From UBA10649 sp044233495 (GTDB lineage: Bacteria > Actinomycetota > Actinomycetes > S36-B12), in assembly GCA_044233495.1 (NCBI GenBank), contig JBIIJX010000043.1:1-13594 (forward strand): a stretch of DNA of 13,594 bases, read 5' to 3'. The stretch's first letter is position 1. Every line of letters begins with the position of its first letter. The translations under genes were made by a program, and so were the position numbers. Positions 11,186 through 13,594 of this stretch are shown here, one piece after another. The notes below the pieces were generated by a model. That model saw only the letters and a list, made by a program, of their open reading frames with translations. It made no database searches and was not told the origin of the DNA.

Positions 11186-12918
11186 GGGGTACCGACCACC
11201 CGCACCGTTCCCGCAGACCCGTCGAGCTCGACCGTCGTACCCGTCGGCAGGGTCTTGCTCGCGTTGGCGAGCGACACCACGCACGGCACACCGAGCTCCC
11301 GGCTGACGATGACCGCATGGCTGGCCTGGGCACCGATCTCGCAGATCACCGCGCTGGCGATCATGAACAGCGGCACCCAGGACGGATCCGTGGTCGTGCA
11401 CACCAGGATCTCGCCCGGCTCGAGGGAGTCGGCATCGGCGAGGTCGAGGATCACCCGCGTCTTCGCGGTGACCGTGCCCGGCGACCCGCCGATCGCCTTC
11501 ATCTCGGTGCCGACCGGTGCCGCATTCCCGACCGCAGCGGCCTTGCGCTTCGGCCAGGAGCTGATCGGCGGCACGGGCTCCCCGCGCATGACGAGATACG
11601 GCGGCTCGAGCTCGCGCAGAGTGAGCCAGTCCTGATGGCGCTGGGCCAGCTTCGGGCTGAACGAGGCGGGATCGGCGAGGAAGGCGTCGAGCTCGCTCTC
11701 CAGCAGCTGGAACACGTGCATCGGATCCTGCAGGTGCCCCCGTGCGTGCATGCGCCGCCCGAGCTCGCGGAAGGCGAGCTTCGGCTCCTGCATCAGCTTG
11801 ACGGTGGCGTTCTTGCCGCCCTCCCGAAGCCGGTATGACATCTGGCCCGAGGCGATGCCTGCCGCCAGGAGTCCGGCCGTCGCCTCGTCACCGGCGACCG
11901 CTGCGGTGAGCTCGGCGACCGCAGCTTCACGGCGCTTGGCGGCCTCCGCCGCGCGCACACGCGGCGACATCGAGTCGTCCTGCCGACGCACACGATCGAT
12001 CATCTGGTACGCGAGGGTGGGATTGATCAGCCAGGTGTCAGCGCTGATCTCCCACTCGTTGACCCCGCGGTGACCGAACGACAGCAGGAGTTCGTCCAGC
12101 GCAGCAGTGAAGCCGGCCGCCTCGGGATTGCCGGCCAGGCGCTCGGCCAGCCCGTCGACGCCCGCATCGAACTCGGCCGTCAGCGCAGGTGAGGCAGTCA
12201 CCTGGCGGGAGAGGTCCCACACGCGCTCGGGCAATCCCGCCGAGGCGACATCGCCCAGCGCCGCGAAGATCTGGATCGCGAGATCGGGCTTGCCCACCGC
12301 GTCCGCAACCCCCTGCACGATCTGCGGGCCGACCGTGGCGCCGATCACGACCTGCGCATAGGCGTCCCATCCCGGGCGCTGCCAGCGCGCCGACGTGCGC
12401 CCGTACTCCACGAGTTCGGCGTCAGAGATCGCGGCGAGATCAGGTCGGCTCGCCACCCAGGCTTCGGCCTGGGCGATGTAGTCGTCACCGAGCTTCTGCT
12501 GCGACCCGCCGAGGATGGCCCCGAAGGACTCTCCCAGCTTGGCGGAGCACGCCTCGTTGTCGTCTCGGGGGTCGTGCTTGTACGGCGGAACCGACGGGTT
12601 CTGGCCGAAGAACGAGATGTCGATCGCGTCCGGGGTCGCGCCCGGCATGCGGTAGCCGAACACTCGCCCGAGCGAGACCTGGTTGTAGAAGTAGCCGCCC
12701 CAGTTGCCGTACGTCTCCGGCTGCTCCCAGACGAACTCGTCAGGGGTGAAGGTCCCGAGGGCGATCCACGCATCGGCCGTGCCGGGAACCATGCCCTGCT
12801 CCCAGGTCAGGGTCCAGTTCAGCGGCGTGAAGGGGTCCGGTCCGACCTCGTCCGCGTTCGCACGCGTATAGAGCGGGAATCGCTCGCTCGGCTCGGTGTC
12901 GGTGATCCAGGTGTCCAT
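11182..12918 (-). CDS. Rph-like PEP-utilising protein lacking the ATP-grasp domain (copy A)
   Basis: 578 residues, a paralogue of the protein at 7360-9075. Shared features are the N-terminal motif ITDTEPSERFPLYTR...DPFTPL, a central helical region with FGHRGVNEWE (FGYRGPSEWD in copy B), and a C-terminal swivelling domain with TDPSWVPLFMIASAVI and GAQASHAVIVSRELGVPCV. The phospho-histidine is His534, again with 44 residues following. The layout equals rifampin phosphotransferase without its first 300 or so residues, or the alpha subunit of phenylphosphate synthase. The ATG at 12918 has AAGGAGAG five nt upstream. The frame extends to 13080, but those extra residues overlap the SnoaL-like gene and have no family character. 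It is followed with a 4-bp overlap by the histidine phosphatase. The probable role is phosphoryl transfer through His534, needing a partner to charge it. Confidence 0.87.
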   Translation of the reverse strand: MDTWITDTEPSERFPLYTRANADEVGPDPFTPLNWTLTWEQGMVPGTADAWIALGTFTPDEFVWEQPETYGNWGGYFYNQVSLGRVFGYRMPGATPDAIDISFFGQNPSVPPYKHDPRDDNEACSAKLGESFGAILGGSQQKLGDDYIAQAEAWVASRPDLAAISDAELVEYGRTSARWQRPGWDAYAQVVIGATVGPQIVQGVADAVGKPDLAIQIFAALGDVASAGLPERVWDLSRQVTASPALTAEFDAGVDGLAERLAGNPEAAGFTAALDELLLSFGHRGVNEWEISADTWLINPTLAYQMIDRVRRQDDSMSPRVRAAEAAKRREAAVAELTAAVAGDEATAGLLAAGIASGQMSYRLREGGKNATVKLMQEPKLAFRELGRRMHARGHLQDPMHVFQLLESELDAFLADPASFSPKLAQRHQDWLTLRELEPPYLVMRGEPVPPISSWPKRKAAAVGNAAPVGTEMKAIGGSPGTVTAKTRVILDLADADSLEPGEILVCTTTDPSWVPLFMIASAVICEIGAQASHAVIVSRELGVPCVVSLANASKTLPTGTTVELDGSAGTVRVVGTP

Positions 12919-12982
12919 GACTCTCCTTACGGGTGTGGCGGCTGGCCGTGACGACTGGTGCAGCGCGCGTTCTCGGACGTGG

Positions 12983-13432
12983 CTAGCCGGAGATGACGGC
13001 CCGGTCGCCCTGCTTCCACAGGCGATCGAGCCTTCGGTACGCGATCCGCCATCCCGCCGGCGTCCGGACGACGCGGTCAAAGTACTCCCCGCCGAGGAAG
13101 TAGTGCTTGACCGGTCCCGGCGCGGACTCGCGGATGTGCTGGGAGATCAGGTAGGTCCGGACCTCCGCCTCGTCGCCGTCCGATGAGAACTCGACGATGC
13201 TCTTGCCGACGAGGTGCTGCGTCGCGTCGAGGTGGCCGATCGTGCCCTGGATCATCTCCCGGATGGCCGCGGGTCCAGTGGGGCAGCCCAGGCCGCCGGC
13301 GTCGAAGGTGGCGTCGGCGGTGAAGATGCCGTCGAGGTCCTCGAAGGTGCGGTAGTCCAGGGCGCGGGCGTAGCGGGCGAGCAGGTCGTCGATCTCGATC
13401 CGGTCGCTGATCCGCTGGATGTCGAGGGTCAC
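12983..13432 (-). CDS. SnoaL/NTF2-fold protein, ring-hydroxylating dioxygenase small-subunit-like
   Basis: 149 residues, a normal size for the SnoaL-like/NTF2 fold. The N-terminal helix IQRISDRIEIDDLLARYARALDY, the segment FTADATFDAGGLG and the ending GWRIAYRRLDRLWKQG are characteristic. Members include small (beta) subunits of Rieske dioxygenases, polyketide cyclases, dehydratases and ketosteroid-isomerase-like enzymes. As a first gene in a run with a Rieske alpha subunit it may be the beta subunit, but the two are separated by two other genes, and an independent isomerase, lyase or cyclase is equally possible. The start is the GTG at 13432. There is almost no ribosome binding site, and a candidate promoter places the transcript start at or next to the GTG, suggesting a leaderless message. 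A 64-bp gap with no clear signal separates it from the next gene. Confidence 0.85.
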   Translation of the reverse strand: MTLDIQRISDRIEIDDLLARYARALDYRTFEDLDGIFTADATFDAGGLGCPTGPAAIREMIQGTIGHLDATQHLVGKSIVEFSSDGDEAEVRTYLISQHIRESAPGPVKHYFLGGEYFDRVVRTPAGWRIAYRRLDRLWKQGDRAVISG

Positions 13433-13439
13433 GTCCGAG

Positions 13440-13468
13440 AAACTAGACAGTGACTCCGGTTATTGCAA
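13440..13468 (-). promoter_or_regulatory. Candidate promoter of the five-gene run (leaderless start)
   Basis: On the minus strand TTGCAA (13468-13463) and TAGTTT (13445-13440) are separated by exactly 17 nt. The -10 box ends 7 nt before the GTG at 13432, so transcription would begin at or one base from the start codon. Consensus matches are moderate (4 of 6 and 3 of 6). The optimal spacing and the missing ribosome binding site support each other. Confidence 0.5.
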
Positions 13469-13502
13469 GGATTCGCCGAAAGTCCCCGACGGAACCGGAG
13501 TC
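13452..13502. promoter_or_regulatory. Spaced inverted repeat GACTCCGGTT / AACCGGAGTC
   Basis: Two exact 10-bp arms (13452-13461 and 13493-13502) with centres 41 bp apart lie between the divergent starts at 13432 and 13508. The left arm falls within the -35/-10 spacer of the minus-strand promoter. The right arm covers the GGAG ribosome binding site of the plus-strand gene. A smaller TTCG-C-CGAA repeat (13472-13480) lies between them. This could be a pair of operator half sites about four helical turns apart, or an RNA hairpin that hides the ribosome binding site. Confidence 0.55.
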
Positions 13503-13507
13503 CCGCC

Positions 13508-13594
13508 ATGGCCGAGCAGGCGAAGAACTGGGAGGACGTCACCTCCTACACCCTCGACCAGGAGGATGAGCTGGCCCTGTTCGACGCCCAGATC
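13508..13594 (+). CDS. Start of an unidentified gene (partial)
   Basis: An ATG at 13508 opens 29 codons that run off the right edge (MAEQAKNWEDV, then TSYTLDQEDELALFDAQI). GGAG at 13497-13500 lies 7 nt upstream, and the strand and codon use fit a real gene divergent from the SnoaL-like gene. The short acidic start resembles N-termini of some pyridoxamine 5'-phosphate oxidase-like (flavin or F420 split-barrel) proteins. That is only an impression from 29 residues, so the function is left open. It shares its upstream region, including the spaced inverted repeat, with the five-gene run and may be regulated with it. Confidence 0.6.
   Translation, partial: MAEQAKNWEDVTSYTLDQEDELALFDAQI

Noticed and set aside
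11186..11401. N-terminal extension of the histidine phosphatase
   Set aside because: It lies within the coding region of the Rph-like copy A and has no family similarity; the GTG at 11185 overlaps the stop as in a coupled pair.

Overview
The window is GC-rich (about two thirds G+C), densely packed bacterial DNA. The codon use, the GTG starts, the short gaps and the protein similarities I recognise point to an actinobacterium of the Rhodococcus/Nocardioides/Microbacterium kind. I could not run a database search, so the genus is open.

Layout. (1) 1-179 (+): the 3' end of a ThuA-like gene, convergent with what follows. (2) 223-2780 (-): an ATPase and a permease of a ribose/simple-sugar type ABC importer, without a binding-protein gene beside them. 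(3) 2878-6041 (-): a two-gene unit with a 4-bp GTGA overlap. It encodes a small winged-helix-like protein of unknown function and an 850-residue pyruvate phosphate dikinase (PPDK) relative. The relative keeps its phospho-histidine and PEP-binding parts, but its ATP-grasp part looks degenerate. (4) 6231-7277 (+): a zinc alcohol dehydrogenase, divergent from unit 3 and closed by a 42-bp perfect palindrome. (5) 7360-13432 (-): five genes on one strand: a SnoaL/NTF2-fold protein, an Rph-like 'substrate + His domain' protein, a histidine phosphatase (GTGA overlap), a Rieske oxygenase alpha subunit, and a second Rph-like protein. (6) 13508-13594 (+): the first 29 codons of a divergent gene.

Main idea. 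The two Rph-like proteins (578 and 571 residues) have the length and order of rifampin phosphotransferase without its ATP-grasp domain, and each keeps one phospho-histidine site. This resembles phenylphosphate synthase, where the ATP part and the His part are separate subunits. Here no intact ATP-grasp protein is present. The only candidate phosphoryl source is the PPDK relative, which could be charged from PEP. With a phosphatase, a Rieske oxygenase, a SnoaL-like protein and an alcohol dehydrogenase alongside, the locus reads as a catabolic or modifying pathway in which a hydroxylated substrate is phosphorylated, oxidised and dephosphorylated. The individual families are well supported. The pathway and the PEP-to-His-to-His relay are inference.

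Regulatory DNA includes a 10-bp inverted repeat pair between the divergent genes at 13433-13507 (one arm in a promoter spacer, the other over a ribosome binding site), a 16-bp perfect palindrome upstream of the Rieske gene, and several inverted repeats between the PPDK unit and the alcohol dehydrogenase.
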